64,000 nucleotides of DNA from Streptomyces misionensis (GCF_900104815.1 NZ_FNTD01000004.1:5696001-5760000); one strand, 5' to 3'. Numbered from the stretch's first letter, positions 1-9,053 are shown. Notes: a model not told the origin generated them from the letters alone. Translations and numbers: made by a program.

Positions 1-553
1 TCGCCAGCACGTCCAGCGGCCAGTGGTAGCCGTGGCGGACGAGGCCGTAGCCGACGCCGAGGACGAGGGCCGCGCAGAGCGCGAGCACGGTCCGGCGGGC
101 GGCGCGGGAGCGGAGCCAGGACAGCAGCAGGAGGGTCGCCGAACCGTAGGCGACGGTCGCCGTCGCCGTGTGCCCGGAGGGGTAGTAGCCGACGGCCGGG
201 GGCACCACGGGGGTCCCCGGCCGTGCGGCCCAGTCCTTCAGCGGGACCACCAGCGCGGGGAGCACCGCCATCAAGGCGGCGGCCGCGGCCGGCGGCAGCC
301 ACCAGCGGGGGTGCCCGGCGCCGCGGCCGCGCCACAGGGCGTGTCCGACGGCGACGGCGAGGACCGGCACGGCGACCTGGACGTTGCCGAGGTCGGAGAG
401 GAACGCGGAGAACCCGTCCGGATGGACCAGGGCCCGGCTGAGCCGGGCGTCCGCGCGCAGCAGCGGGCCGTGCGTGACGACCTGCCAGGTGATCAGGGCG
501 AAGAGGACGGCCGGGACACCGAGGAGCAGAGAGCGGCGGACTGGGTTCGACAC
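1..553 (-). CDS. PAP2-family membrane phosphatase, C-terminus cut by the window edge
   Basis: The first 184 residues of an integral membrane phosphatase of the PAP2 (phosphatidic acid phosphatase type 2) superfamily. Hydrophobic segments surround the three phosphatase motifs: KDWAARPG (motif 1, shorter than the usual K-x6-RP), YYPSGHTA (motif 2) and RHGYHWPLD (motif 3, with the Arg closer to the His than usual). Family members dephosphorylate lipid phosphates or undecaprenyl pyrophosphate at the membrane. The GTG start (MSNPVRRSLL) is the most likely start before the hydrophobic N-terminal helix. The 3' end lies outside the window. The superfamily is fairly sure; the substrate is unknown. Confidence 0.75.
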   Translation of the reverse strand, partial: MSNPVRRSLLLGVPAVLFALITWQVVTHGPLLRADARLSRALVHPDGFSAFLSDLGNVQVAVPVLAVAVGHALWRGRGAGHPRWWLPPAAAAALMAVLPALVVPLKDWAARPGTPVVPPAVGYYPSGHTATATVAYGSATLLLLSWLRSRAARRTVLALCAALVLGVGYGLVRHGYHWPLDVLA

Positions 554-961
554 GGGGCCCAGCTTGGCAGGCGGGCGCGGCGCGACAGGGGGCGGGGGCG
601 CACCGGCGGGGAGCGGGGCCGGCCGGGAGGAGGAGGTCGGCCGCCCCGGAACAGGGGGGGGTGGTCACGGGGCGGCCGTCCGGACCGGAACGTCGCGCGC
701 CCCGGGGGGTTTGGGGCGGCGACCGTCCGATCGGTGAGGAGATCCCGGCGTCAGGCGCCGGTTGTGTGCGCGAAGGCACGACCAGGTCGAAGCTGGGGAG
801 GCCCCGGCCTGAAGTCGCCCACGGTCCCCCGTGGACGGGGTGCATCTCTCATCTGGGTAGAACCTACGGCAGGCCGCGGCGCTTGGGCAGACGGATTTCC
901 GTCCCGTCATCCACCTCGCACACCTTCTTCACACGGCCTGCCGCAGCCGGAACTCGCCGCC
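554..961. other. 408-bp gap between the PAP2 gene and gabT; no convincing gene
   Basis: No ORF here has codon usage or similarity that I would defend. An 81-residue minus-strand ORF in it looks random. The right half holds a 10-bp perfect inverted repeat, CGGCAGGCCG at 867-876 and CGGCCTGCCG at 934-943. Inside it are a small hairpin (GACGG-ATTT-CCGTC, about 890-903) and a possible 22-codon minus-strand ORF at 864-932. This could be the gabT 3' region or a small structured RNA. Confidence 0.5.
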
Positions 962-2296
962 TCAGATGCGGGCCAGGGCCTGCTCGACGACGTCGAGGCC
1001 CTCGTTGAGCAGGTCCTCGCCGATGACCAGCGGGGGCAGGAAGCGGACCACGTTGCCGTAGGTGCCGCAGGTGAGCACCAGCACGCCCTCCGCGTGGCAG
1101 GCCTTGGCCAGCGCCGCGGTGGCCTCCGGGTTCGGCTCCTTGGTGGTGCGGTCCTTGACCAGCTCGATGGCGATCATCGCGCCGCGGCCGCGCACGTCGC
1201 CGATGACGTCGAACTTCTCGGCCATGGCGGCGAGGCGACTCTTCATGATCTCCTCGATGCGCTTGGCCTTGCCGTTGAGGTCGAGCTCCTTCATGGTCTC
1301 GATGGCGCCGAGCGCACCGGCGCAGGCCACGGGGTTGCCGCCGTACGTGCCGCCGAGGCCGCCGGCGTGTGCGGCGTCCATGATCTCGGCGCGGCCGGTC
1401 ACGGCGGCGAGCGGCAGACCGCCGGCGATGCCCTTGGCGGTGGTGATCAGGTCCGGGACGATGCCCTCGTCCTCACAGGCGAACCACTGCCCGGTCCGGC
1501 AGAAACCGGACTGGATCTCGTCGGCGACGAACACGATGCCGTTGTCGGCGGCGAACTGGCGGATGGCGGGCAGGAAGCCCTTGGCCGGCTCGATGAAGCC
1601 GCCCTCGCCGAGCACCGGCTCGATGATGATCGCGGCCACGTTGTCCGGGCCGACCTGCTTGGTGATCTGGTCGATGGCCTGCTTGGCGGCCTCGGGGCCG
1701 GCGTTCTCCGCACCGGTCGGCCAGCGGTAGCCGTAGGCGACCGGGACGCGGTACACCTCGGGCGCGAACGGGCCGAAGCCGTGCTTGTACGGCATGTTCT
1801 TCGCCGTCAGCGCCATGGTGAGGTTGGTGCGTCCGTGGTACCCGTGGTCGAACACCACGACGGCCTGCCGCTTGGTGTACGCACGCGCGATCTTGACGGC
1901 GTTCTCGACGGCCTCGGCGCCGGAGTTGAACAGCGCGGACTTCTTGGCGTGGTCACCCGGGGTGAGCTCGGCCAGCGCCTCGGCGACGGCGACGTAGCCC
2001 TCGTAGGGGGTGACCATGAAACAGGTGTGGGTGAAGTCCGCCAGCTGGGCGGAGGCGCGGCGCACGACGGCCTCGGCGGAGGCGCCGACGCTGGTCACGG
2101 CGATACCGGAGCCGAAGTCGATCAGGCTGTTGCCGTCCACGTCCTCGATGACACCGCCGCCGGCGCGCGTGACGAACACCGGCAGCGTGGAGCCCACGCC
2201 CTGGGCGACCACGGCGGTACGGCGGGCCTGCAGCTCCTGCGACTTCGGGCCGGGGATGGCGGTGACGACGCGGCGCTCCTGCGGAAGTGCGGTCAT
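962..2296 (-). CDS. gabT: 4-aminobutyrate aminotransferase
   Basis: A PLP-dependent class III aminotransferase that moves the amino group of GABA to 2-oxoglutarate, giving succinate semialdehyde and glutamate in the cytoplasm. The 444-residue length matches GabT. Visible features are the phosphate-binding SGAEAVENAVK around residue 125, HGYHGRT at 151-157 that stacks on the cofactor, Asp259 in FVADEIQSG that binds the pyridine nitrogen, and the Schiff-base Lys288 in TTAKGIAGGLP. The ATG start has AGGAG just upstream. It is divergent from the ATPase gene that follows. The aldehyde dehydrogenase 4.5 kb away could take the next step, with a PucR-type regulator between. Other omega-amino acids could also be substrates. 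Confidence 0.9.
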   Translation of the reverse strand: MTALPQERRVVTAIPGPKSQELQARRTAVVAQGVGSTLPVFVTRAGGGVIEDVDGNSLIDFGSGIAVTSVGASAEAVVRRASAQLADFTHTCFMVTPYEGYVAVAEALAELTPGDHAKKSALFNSGAEAVENAVKIARAYTKRQAVVVFDHGYHGRTNLTMALTAKNMPYKHGFGPFAPEVYRVPVAYGYRWPTGAENAGPEAAKQAIDQITKQVGPDNVAAIIIEPVLGEGGFIEPAKGFLPAIRQFAADNGIVFVADEIQSGFCRTGQWFACEDEGIVPDLITTAKGIAGGLPLAAVTGRAEIMDAAHAGGLGGTYGGNPVACAGALGAIETMKELDLNGKAKRIEEIMKSRLAAMAEKFDVIGDVRGRGAMIAIELVKDRTTKEPNPEATAALAKACHAEGVLVLTCGTYGNVVRFLPPLVIGEDLLNEGLDVVEQALARI

Positions 2297-2543
2297 GCGG
2301 GGCTCCTGGGGGTATTACGGACGCTTGCCTTCTTTTCGCAGGCTAGGACGGGTACGGGGCCCTGGGCATGCTCCATGTGGGCGTTGTCCCGCCCCGCCCT
2401 TGTCCGCGGTGGACATAGCGAGCGTATGACCCCACGGGACCTGCCGTCCGCGCCGACGGCCGTGTATGCGGTGAACTCCCCTTCCCGGGGCACTACATTG
2501 CTCGCTGACGGTGCACGGAGCGGCTGGTCAGGGGGCAGGGCGG

Positions 2544-4982
2544 ATGCAGAACGAGGGAAAGCGGAACACACGCGAGAGCGGTACGGGGCCGGTACCGCAT
2601 CCGTCACCGCCGATGGAGACGGGCGTGCCGCCGCTGCCGACGCAGGCGCCGGCCGTGCCACCGCCTCCTGCGGCGGCCCCGCGCGTACCGTCCGTCGACC
2701 ACGCCCCGCCGTCCGCGCACCCCCGCTCCCCGGTCGCCGACTGGCTCGACGAGCCGCGGCCGGACGCCGAGCCGGGCATCTGGCGCCAGGGCTACCGCCG
2801 ACCCAAGAGCCCGCGCCAGGAACAGCGCCTGGCCCCCGTCACCATCGTCGGCTTCTTCGTTCCCCTGGCGGCGGGGCTGCTCGTGTGGTCGCTGTGGCGG
2901 CACGGCAGCATCCCCTACCAGTGGGCCGTCCTGAAGCTGCTCACCCCCGACGGCTGGTGGTGGGCAGGAACCACGTCGCCCAAGGGATACCAGGGCGCCG
3001 AGGCCATCACGGTCGCCAACGGCGTGTTCTTCGCGATCCTCGTCTTCGCCATGGCTCGCCTGGGCAGTTGGCGCGACATCGTCCGGCACGTCATCACCCG
3101 TCGCCCACAGCCCATGCGCGCCCTCATCGCGGCCCTGGGCGCGCTCGTCGCGCTCGCCTTCGTGTTCCCGAAGGCATTCGGCCTGGGCTGGGACGCGTTG
3201 CCCGTCCAAGATCCAGCGTTCTCCCTCATCGTCCTCGTCACGGGCAGCTACACCATCTTCGGTTCGGTGGCCTTCACCGACGGTCTCTACGCGCTGATCA
3301 CCCTGCTGGTGCTGTGGCCCTTCGCCCGGATCGGCGGTTGGTGGCCGTACGCGAAGGAGTTGCTCGCCGCACGTGAGCGGGCGAAGACCGCCGGACCCGC
3401 GCTGCCGGCCGTCGAACGGCGGCCCTCGCACTGGCCGGAACTGCGGGAGGCGGGCCAGCACCAAGCGGCCGACCTGCTCACCGCCGAGGTGTACGCCGGC
3501 CGGATGAACGACGTGGACTGCTCCAGGATCGGCCATATGTGGACCGCGGCCCGGGCACGCGCCCGGCTGTCGGCGTTCACCGACACGGTGCTGCGCGAGG
3601 GCGCCGCCGCCTGGATCCATCCCTCCGGCGCCCGCGATCTGCCGGACCGGACCGCCCGGCACGACCTGCTCGCCGGCCAGGTGCGCCTCGGCCGGTGGGT
3701 CGCGGGCGAGCGCACTCCGGTCGCCTATGCCGGTGCCGGCGCCGCGCTCGCACCGGACACCCTGGGCACCTCGCTGCTGGCTGTCGGGCCCTCGGGCTCA
3801 GGCAAGACCCGCCATCTGATCCGGCCCGTCGTCGAGTCGCTCGGCCTCCAGGCACTCGCCGGACAGTGCACCGTCGTCGCCGTCTGCGCGGCCGGCACCT
3901 CGCTCGGCCCCGACTCCGCCTTCGACGTCGTCGTACGCCTCGGCGACCCCGCTTCGCTGTACGACCTCGACCCGTACGCGGAATCCGGCGACCCGGACGA
4001 GGCGGCCGCCTTCCTCGCGGAGGGGCTGGTCGGCGACCTGGAGGCGGTGAGCGGACAGCGGGCCGGCACCGCACTGGCCCAGCTCCTCGGGCCGTACCGA
4101 GCGGTGTACGGACGCTTCCCGACCCTGCCCGAACTGAGGGAACTCCTGGAGGGCGATCCGTCGGCCCTGGGCGCGCTGCGGGCAGGGCTCGCGGGGGACG
4201 AGCACACGGTGATGCGCCGCGAACTCGAGGCACGCGTCCGCCAGACGGGCAGCCCGGGTGACCCCGGCCCGGTCCTGGCCGACCGGCTCGCGGTGCTGGA
4301 CCGGCCGGCGTTCGCCCGGTTCTTCGGCGCGGAAGGAGGGGAGGCCCGGCCGTTCTCGCTGCGCGCCGTCGCCCACCATCCGCTGCGGGTCCGCATCGAC
4401 CTGCCCGATCGGGGACACGAGGAGGTGTCCCGGATCGTCACCAGGCTGCTGCTCGCGCAGTTCGGCGTCGTCGCGACGGCGGGCGAGCGAGCGCACTTCG
4501 CCTGCCTCGTCCTGGACGACGCCACCGGCGCGGTGACGGCCGAGTCCGTGCGGCGCATCCAGCGCCTGCGCTCCCGCAACGCGGGCGTGGTGCTCGCCCT
4601 GCGCACCGTCGGGGACGTCCCCGAGGCGCTGCACGGACCGCTGTACGCCGCCGTCGGCTGCCGCATGGCCTTCGCGGGGGTCACCACGTGGGACGGCAGC
4701 AGGTTCGCGGACGCCTGGGGCACCCAGTGGGTGGAGACCCGGGACGTGGCCCGGCACACCGTGTTCGCGGACCAGCCGATGACCCGCGCGATCCACGCCC
4801 TGCGCAAGCTGATCACGGGTAAGGCGGTGACGACCGAGGCCGTCACCGTCCGCCAAGTCGAACGCGAGCGCTGGTCCGCGTCCGAGTTGGCGCACGGGGT
4901 GCCGGCCGGGCACGCGGTGTTGTCGTTGAGCAGTGTGCGGGGGGAGCACGCGCCGCCGTTGCTGGTGGATCTGCGGGGCTGA
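2544..4982 (+). CDS. Membrane-anchored P-loop ATPase resembling VirD4/TraG coupling proteins
   Basis: An 812-residue protein. A proline-rich cytoplasmic N-terminus (1-90) is followed by about four hydrophobic segments (roughly 105-270) and a long soluble ATPase region. Walker A is GPSGSGKTRHL (about residue 415). A Walker B-like CLVLDDATGAV lies about 240 residues later. It is followed by RIQRLRSRNAGVVLAL, reminiscent of the motif after Walker B in VirD4/TraG DNA-transfer ATPases. The ATG start (MQNEGKRN) has GGGGGCAGGG upstream; an earlier in-frame GTG at 2511 is less likely. No relaxase or other conjugation genes are nearby, so it stands alone. Its function is unknown. The coupling-protein resemblance is my inference from motif order and membrane layout. 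Confidence 0.7.
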   Translation: MQNEGKRNTRESGTGPVPHPSPPMETGVPPLPTQAPAVPPPPAAAPRVPSVDHAPPSAHPRSPVADWLDEPRPDAEPGIWRQGYRRPKSPRQEQRLAPVTIVGFFVPLAAGLLVWSLWRHGSIPYQWAVLKLLTPDGWWWAGTTSPKGYQGAEAITVANGVFFAILVFAMARLGSWRDIVRHVITRRPQPMRALIAALGALVALAFVFPKAFGLGWDALPVQDPAFSLIVLVTGSYTIFGSVAFTDGLYALITLLVLWPFARIGGWWPYAKELLAARERAKTAGPALPAVERRPSHWPELREAGQHQAADLLTAEVYAGRMNDVDCSRIGHMWTAARARARLSAFTDTVLREGAAAWIHPSGARDLPDRTARHDLLAGQVRLGRWVAGERTPVAYAGAGAALAPDTLGTSLLAVGPSGSGKTRHLIRPVVESLGLQALAGQCTVVAVCAAGTSLGPDSAFDVVVRLGDPASLYDLDPYAESGDPDEAAAFLAEGLVGDLEAVSGQRAGTALAQLLGPYRAVYGRFPTLPELRELLEGDPSALGALRAGLAGDEHTVMRRELEARVRQTGSPGDPGPVLADRLAVLDRPAFARFFGAEGGEARPFSLRAVAHHPLRVRIDLPDRGHEEVSRIVTRLLLAQFGVVATAGERAHFACLVLDDATGAVTAESVRRIQRLRSRNAGVVLALRTVGDVPEALHGPLYAAVGCRMAFAGVTTWDGSRFADAWGTQWVETRDVARHTVFADQPMTRAIHALRKLITGKAVTTEAVTVRQVERERWSASELAHGVPAGHAVLSLSSVRGEHAPPLLVDLRG

Positions 4983-5078
4983 GGGCCAGCGGGCGATCGT
5001 ACGGTGAGGCAGAATCGGCGTAGGCCGTTCATACGCGGCGGCCAAGATTCAGCACTCCGCCACCACCGTGAAGGCCCC

Positions 5079-6671
5079 ATGCCCCCGACCCTCGCCTCGC
5101 TCGTCCACCACTCGGCGCTGAAGCTGACCGTGCGCGCCGGCGAGGACCGCCTCGACGTGCCCGTGCGCTGGGCACACGTCAGCGAGCTGGCCGACCCCGT
5201 GCCGTACATGGAGGGCGGCGAGCTGCTGCTGATCACCGCGCTCAAGCTGGACGCGGAGGACCCCGAGGCCATGCGCCGGTACGTGCGGCGGCTGGCCGGC
5301 GCGGGCGTGGTCGGGCTGGGGTTCGCCGTCGGGGTCAACTACGAGGAGATCCCCGAGGCACTCGTCACCGCCTGCGCGCAGGAGCCGCTGCCGCTCCTGG
5401 AGGTGCCCCGCCGCACCCCCTTCCTCGCCATCAGCAAGGCCGTCTCCGCCGCCATCGCCGCCGACCAGTACCGCGCGGTCACCGCGGGCTTCGCCGCCCA
5501 GCGCGAGCTGACCAAGCAGGCCCTGAACGCCGGCCCCGAGGGCCTGCTCGCCGCGCTCGCCGCGCAGGTCGACGGGTGGGCGGCGCTGTACGACGCCTCG
5601 GGCACCGTCGTCGCCGCGGCCCCCGAGTGGGCCGGCCGGCGCGCCGCCCGGCTCACCGGGGAGGTGGAACGGCTCCGCGAGCGGCCCGCCCCCGCCTCCT
5701 CCGTGGTCGGCGGCCCCGAACACGAGGACCGGGTCGAGCTCCACTCCCTGGGCACCGGCCGCCGCCCGCGCGCCGCGCTCGCCGTGGGCACCGCCGCCGC
5801 CCTCGGCACCGCCGAGCGGTACGCCGTGCACTCCGCCATCGCCCTGCTCACCCTCACCACCGAGCGCTCCCGCTCCCTGCACGCCGCCGAACAGCGCGTC
5901 GGCACCGCCGTGCTGCGCATGCTGCTCGCCGGGGAGCCCGACCACGCCCGCGCCGTCGCCGGGGACCTGTACGGCGGGCTGCTGGACGCGCCGTTCCGGA
6001 TGATCGTCGCGGAGTCGGTGCCCGGGCCTCGCGGCACGGCGGGAGGCGGCGACCGGCTCGGCGTCCTCGCGGAGACCGTGGAGGCGGCCGCCGCGCGCTC
6101 CGGCGAGGCGGTCCTGGTCGTGCCCGAGGGGGAGCGGCTGGTGGCGCTGGCCGCCGACGGCGGCGCCGCGGTGGCCGCCTGCACCGACTGGGCGGCGGAA
6201 CTGGAGGCGGCCCGCGCGCTGCCCGAGCACGCCGCCGCCGACGAGGACGACGTCGTCGTCGGACTGTCCGCGCCGGCCGGTCCGATCGCCGCCGCGGCCG
6301 CCTACAAGCAGGCCGAGCAGTCGCTGTCGGTCGCCCGGCGCCGGGGCCGGGTGCTGGTGGAGCACGAACGGCTGGCCGCCGGCTCGGTGCTGCCGCTGCT
6401 CGCGGACGACGCGGTGAAGGCGTTCGCCGACGGACTGCTGCGCGCGCTGCACGAGCACGACGCCACCGGCCGCGGGGACCTGGTCGCCTCGCTGCGGGCG
6501 TGGCTGTCCCGGCACGGGCAGTGGGACGCGGCCGCCGCCGACCTGGGCGTGCACCGGCACACGCTGCGTTACCGGATGCGCCGGGTCGAGGAGATCCTGG
6601 GGCGTTCGCTGGACGACCCCGACGTCCGCATGGAGCTGTGGCTCGCCCTGAAGACCACTTCCGCGGAGTAG
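5079..6671 (+). CDS. PucR-family transcriptional regulator
   Basis: A 530-residue cytoplasmic regulator. The N-terminal PucR sensor domain (about 1-130, with VRWAHVSELADPVPYMEGGELLL) is followed by a GGDEF-like middle region. The C-terminal PucR-type helix-turn-helix (about 470-525) contains QWDAAAADLGVHRHTLRYRM. Family members activate genes for catabolism of purines, GABA or other nitrogen compounds. Lying just upstream of the aldehyde dehydrogenase and near gabT, it probably controls that group. The ATG start (MPPTLASLVHHS) begins at the conserved domain; an upstream GTG at 5004 would add an atypical Arg-rich tail. CAGTAG repeats in the gap after this gene are candidate binding sites. Confidence 0.85.
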   Translation: MPPTLASLVHHSALKLTVRAGEDRLDVPVRWAHVSELADPVPYMEGGELLLITALKLDAEDPEAMRRYVRRLAGAGVVGLGFAVGVNYEEIPEALVTACAQEPLPLLEVPRRTPFLAISKAVSAAIAADQYRAVTAGFAAQRELTKQALNAGPEGLLAALAAQVDGWAALYDASGTVVAAAPEWAGRRAARLTGEVERLRERPAPASSVVGGPEHEDRVELHSLGTGRRPRAALAVGTAAALGTAERYAVHSAIALLTLTTERSRSLHAAEQRVGTAVLRMLLAGEPDHARAVAGDLYGGLLDAPFRMIVAESVPGPRGTAGGGDRLGVLAETVEAAAARSGEAVLVVPEGERLVALAADGGAAVAACTDWAAELEAARALPEHAAADEDDVVVGLSAPAGPIAAAAAYKQAEQSLSVARRRGRVLVEHERLAAGSVLPLLADDAVKAFADGLLRALHEHDATGRGDLVASLRAWLSRHGQWDAAAADLGVHRHTLRYRMRRVEEILGRSLDDPDVRMELWLALKTTSAE

Positions 6672-6688
6672 TGGTCCGCCGGACGGCG

Positions 6689-6728
6689 AGCAGTAGTCCA
6701 TTCAGTAGTACCGGGGCCGCCTACTGCT
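6689..6728. promoter_or_regulatory. Candidate operator with CAGTAG repeats upstream of the aldehyde dehydrogenase gene
   Basis: AGCAGTAG (6689-6696) and its exact inverse CTACTGCT (6721-6728) flank a third direct copy, CAGTAGT (6703-6709). The cluster is the most regular element in the 151-bp gap between the regulator and the dehydrogenase. It is a plausible binding site for the adjacent PucR-type protein; the assignment is inference. Confidence 0.4.
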
Positions 6729-6822
6729 ACGGCACGGACAAGCGACCCCCGGCCCCTGCCGCCCTACCGTGGAGCACGAAAGCCAAGGACGCCCCCAAAC
6801 GCGGAAAGGCCGGGAATCGCAC

Positions 6823-8268
6823 ATGACTTCCACCCACGCCTTCTGGCTCGCCGGCCGCCAGGTCACCGGCGACGACACCTTCGACGTCACCTCGTCGTGG
6901 GACGGCCGGCTCGTCGGCACCGTCAGCGTGCCGACCGACGCCCAGGTCGAGGAGGCCGTGGCCGCCGCGTACGCCGTCCGGGACGAGTTCGCCGCGACCC
7001 CGGCCCACGTGCGCGCCGCCGCCCTCGACCACGTGGCCAAGCGCCTGGTCGAGCGCACCGAGGAGATCGGCCGGCTGATCTCCGCCGAGAACGGCAAGCC
7101 CATCAAGTGGGCCCGCGGCGAGGTCGGCCGCGCCGCGTCCGTGTTCCGCTTCGCCGCGGAGGAGGCCCGCCGGTTCAACGGCGGCGACGCCCAGCGGCTC
7201 GACACCGACGCCGGCGGCCAGGGCCGCCTCGCCCTCACCCGGCGTTTCCCCCGGGGCGTCGTGCTCGGCATCGCGCCGTTCAACTTCCCGCTGAACCTGT
7301 GCGCCCACAAGGTCGCCCCGGCGATCGCGGCCGGCGCCCCGATCATCCTCAAGCCGGCCCCGGCCACCCCGCTGTCCGGCCTGGTCATCGGCGAGCTGCT
7401 GGCCGAGACCGACCTGCCGGCCGGCTCCTGGTCGATCCTCCCCGTCCCGAACGACAAGATGCCCGCCCTCGTCCAGGACGAGCGCCTGCCGGTCATCTCC
7501 TTCACCGGTTCCGAGAAGGTCGGCTACGCGATCATGGACTCGGTGCCGCGCAAGCACTGCACGCTGGAGCTCGGCGGCAACGGCGCGGCCGTGGTCCTCG
7601 GCGACTACGCCTCCGACGCCGACCTGGACTGGGCCGCGAACCGCATCGCGACCTTCTCCAACTACCAGGGCGGCCAGTCCTGCATCTCCGTGCAGCGCGT
7701 GATCGCCGACGCCGCCGTGTACGACCGGCTGCTGCCGCGCGTCGTGGCCGCCGTCGAGGCCCAGGTCACCGGTGACCCCAACGACGACAAGACCGACGTC
7801 GGCCCGCTGGTCAGCGAGGAGGCCGCCAAGCGCGTGGAGTCCTGGGTGACGGAGGCCGTCGAGGCCGGCGCCACGCTGCTCACCGGTGGGGTCCGCGACG
7901 GCGCCTCGTACGCGCCGACCGTGCTCACCGACCTCCCGGCGGACGTCACCCTCGCCCACGAGGAGGTCTTCGGGCCGGTCCTGTCCGTGCAGAAGGTGGA
8001 CGGCGAGGCCGAGGCGTTCGCCGCGGTCAACGACTCCAAGTACGGCCTCCAGGCGGGCGTGTTCACCCACGACCTCGAGGCCGCCTTCCGCGCCCACCGC
8101 GCCCTGGAGGTCGGCGGCGTGGTCATCGGCGACGTCCCCTCCTACCGCGCCGACCAGATGCCGTACGGCGGCGCCAAGCAGTCCGGCGTCGGCCGCGAGG
8201 GCGTCCGCTCCGCGATGGAGGACTACACCTACGAGCGCGTCCTGGTCCTCACCGGCCTCGCGCTCTGA
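6823..8268 (+). CDS. NAD(P)-dependent aldehyde dehydrogenase (probably GABA/amine catabolism)
   Basis: A 481-residue aldehyde dehydrogenase that oxidises an aldehyde to its acid. Catalytic residues are Cys287 in GGQSCISVQR and general base Glu249 in LELGGNG. The cofactor-binding fold includes IAPFNFPLNL and ILKPAPATPLSG. The C-terminal part has AHEEVFGPVLSV, and SGVGREGVRSAMEDYT lies near the end. With gabT and a PucR regulator nearby, succinate semialdehyde or a related omega-aldehyde is the likely substrate, but the family alone does not fix this. The ATG start (MTSTHAFWLAGR) is chosen over an upstream ATG at 6769 because it begins at the conserved fold, although no strong ribosome binding site is visible. 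Confidence 0.85.
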   Translation: MTSTHAFWLAGRQVTGDDTFDVTSSWDGRLVGTVSVPTDAQVEEAVAAAYAVRDEFAATPAHVRAAALDHVAKRLVERTEEIGRLISAENGKPIKWARGEVGRAASVFRFAAEEARRFNGGDAQRLDTDAGGQGRLALTRRFPRGVVLGIAPFNFPLNLCAHKVAPAIAAGAPIILKPAPATPLSGLVIGELLAETDLPAGSWSILPVPNDKMPALVQDERLPVISFTGSEKVGYAIMDSVPRKHCTLELGGNGAAVVLGDYASDADLDWAANRIATFSNYQGGQSCISVQRVIADAAVYDRLLPRVVAAVEAQVTGDPNDDKTDVGPLVSEEAAKRVESWVTEAVEAGATLLTGGVRDGASYAPTVLTDLPADVTLAHEEVFGPVLSVQKVDGEAEAFAAVNDSKYGLQAGVFTHDLEAAFRAHRALEVGGVVIGDVPSYRADQMPYGGAKQSGVGREGVRSAMEDYTYERVLVLTGLAL

Positions 8269-8352
8269 CCCACCGAGACGGACCTGTCCGGCGGAGCCGA
8301 TCGGCGTCGGGCCGGTCCCCTGGGGTCCCGGCCTGCCACGGACAGGTCGGAA

Positions 8353-8395
8353 CGGAACGGCCGCAGCCCACTGTGCGGGGGCTGCGGCCGTTCCG
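8353..8395. terminator. Strong hairpin between the convergent aldehyde dehydrogenase and TetR genes
   Basis: A perfect 17-bp stem (8353-8369 with 8379-8395) around a 9-nt loop lies between the two gene ends and is followed by CTTTC. It can serve as a terminator in both directions. Confidence 0.8.
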
Positions 8396-8435
8396 CTTTC
8401 CGTGGCCCCGGGCCGGCTCGCCCTGGCCCGGCGCC

Positions 8436-9023
8436 TCACGCCTGAAGCGGCCTCGTGAAGCCGCGCAGGACGGCGAGGAGGTGGGCGCGGAGTTCGGCGG
8501 AGGCCGGTGGAGGCGCGCCCGCGCCCGCCAGCCGGTCGAAGACGAGGCCGTCCAGGAAGGCCACGAACACCGGTGCCTGGGAGGGTGGATCGGACGCGCC
8601 CGCCGCGGTGAGCAGTTCCCGGGCCACGGCCCGGTGGGCCTTGCCCGCGGTGGCGAGGACGGTGTGCAGTTCGGGTCGCCGCGTGGACTCCAGGGACAGT
8701 TCGTAGCGCGCCAGCATGCGTTCGCGGCCGGCGGTGACCAGGTGTTCGACCAGGTCGGCGACGGCCGCGGCGATGGAGGCCAGGTCCGCCGGTTCCGTGA
8801 TGGCCGGGCGCTCGGCCACATCGGCGAGATCGATCTCGGCCAGCCGGTCGACCGCCGCCCGCAGCAGCGCCTGCCGGGTGGGGAAGTAGTACGAACACGT
8901 CCCCGCGGGCACCCCCGCCGTCTCTTCGACGGCGCGATGGGTCAGACCGCGCATCCCCGCCCGGGCCAGCGTGCTGATCGCCGCGTCGGCCAGTCGCAGC
9001 CGTCTTGTCGTGGGCTCGGCCAC
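8436..9023 (-). CDS. TetR-family transcriptional repressor
   Basis: A 195-residue regulator. The N-terminal helix-turn-helix has ISTLARAGMRGLTHRAVEE and then AGVPAGTCSYYFPTRQALL, followed by an all-helical ligand-binding and dimerisation region. The GTG start is preceded by GGGAGG at good spacing; a GTG seven codons upstream would hide that site. It is divergent from an FAD monooxygenase gene, and two copies of a palindromic element lie between them. By analogy with similar pairs it probably represses the monooxygenase and itself until a substrate-like ligand binds. The ligand is unknown. Confidence 0.88.
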   Translation of the reverse strand: MAEPTTRRLRLADAAISTLARAGMRGLTHRAVEETAGVPAGTCSYYFPTRQALLRAAVDRLAEIDLADVAERPAITEPADLASIAAAVADLVEHLVTAGRERMLARYELSLESTRRPELHTVLATAGKAHRAVARELLTAAGASDPPSQAPVFVAFLDGLVFDRLAGAGAPPPASAELRAHLLAVLRGFTRPLQA

Positions 9024-9053
9024 CGTGTCCCTCCCTGCCTGCACGCCGACACT

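Noticed and set aside
665..910. 81-codon minus-strand ORF in the 408-bp gap
   Set aside because: Its composition is random for a coding region, no ribosome binding site is evident, and it ends inside the inverted-repeat region.
23..3376. Very long plus-strand open frame across gabT and the PAP2 gene
   Set aside because: It is antisense to real genes with convincing motifs (PAP2, GabT). Long antisense frames are routine in high-GC DNA because stop codons are rare.
2544..4982. Treating the P-loop membrane protein as evidence of an integrated conjugative element
   Set aside because: No integrase, relaxase, attachment site or other transfer genes are nearby, and codon use matches the chromosome.
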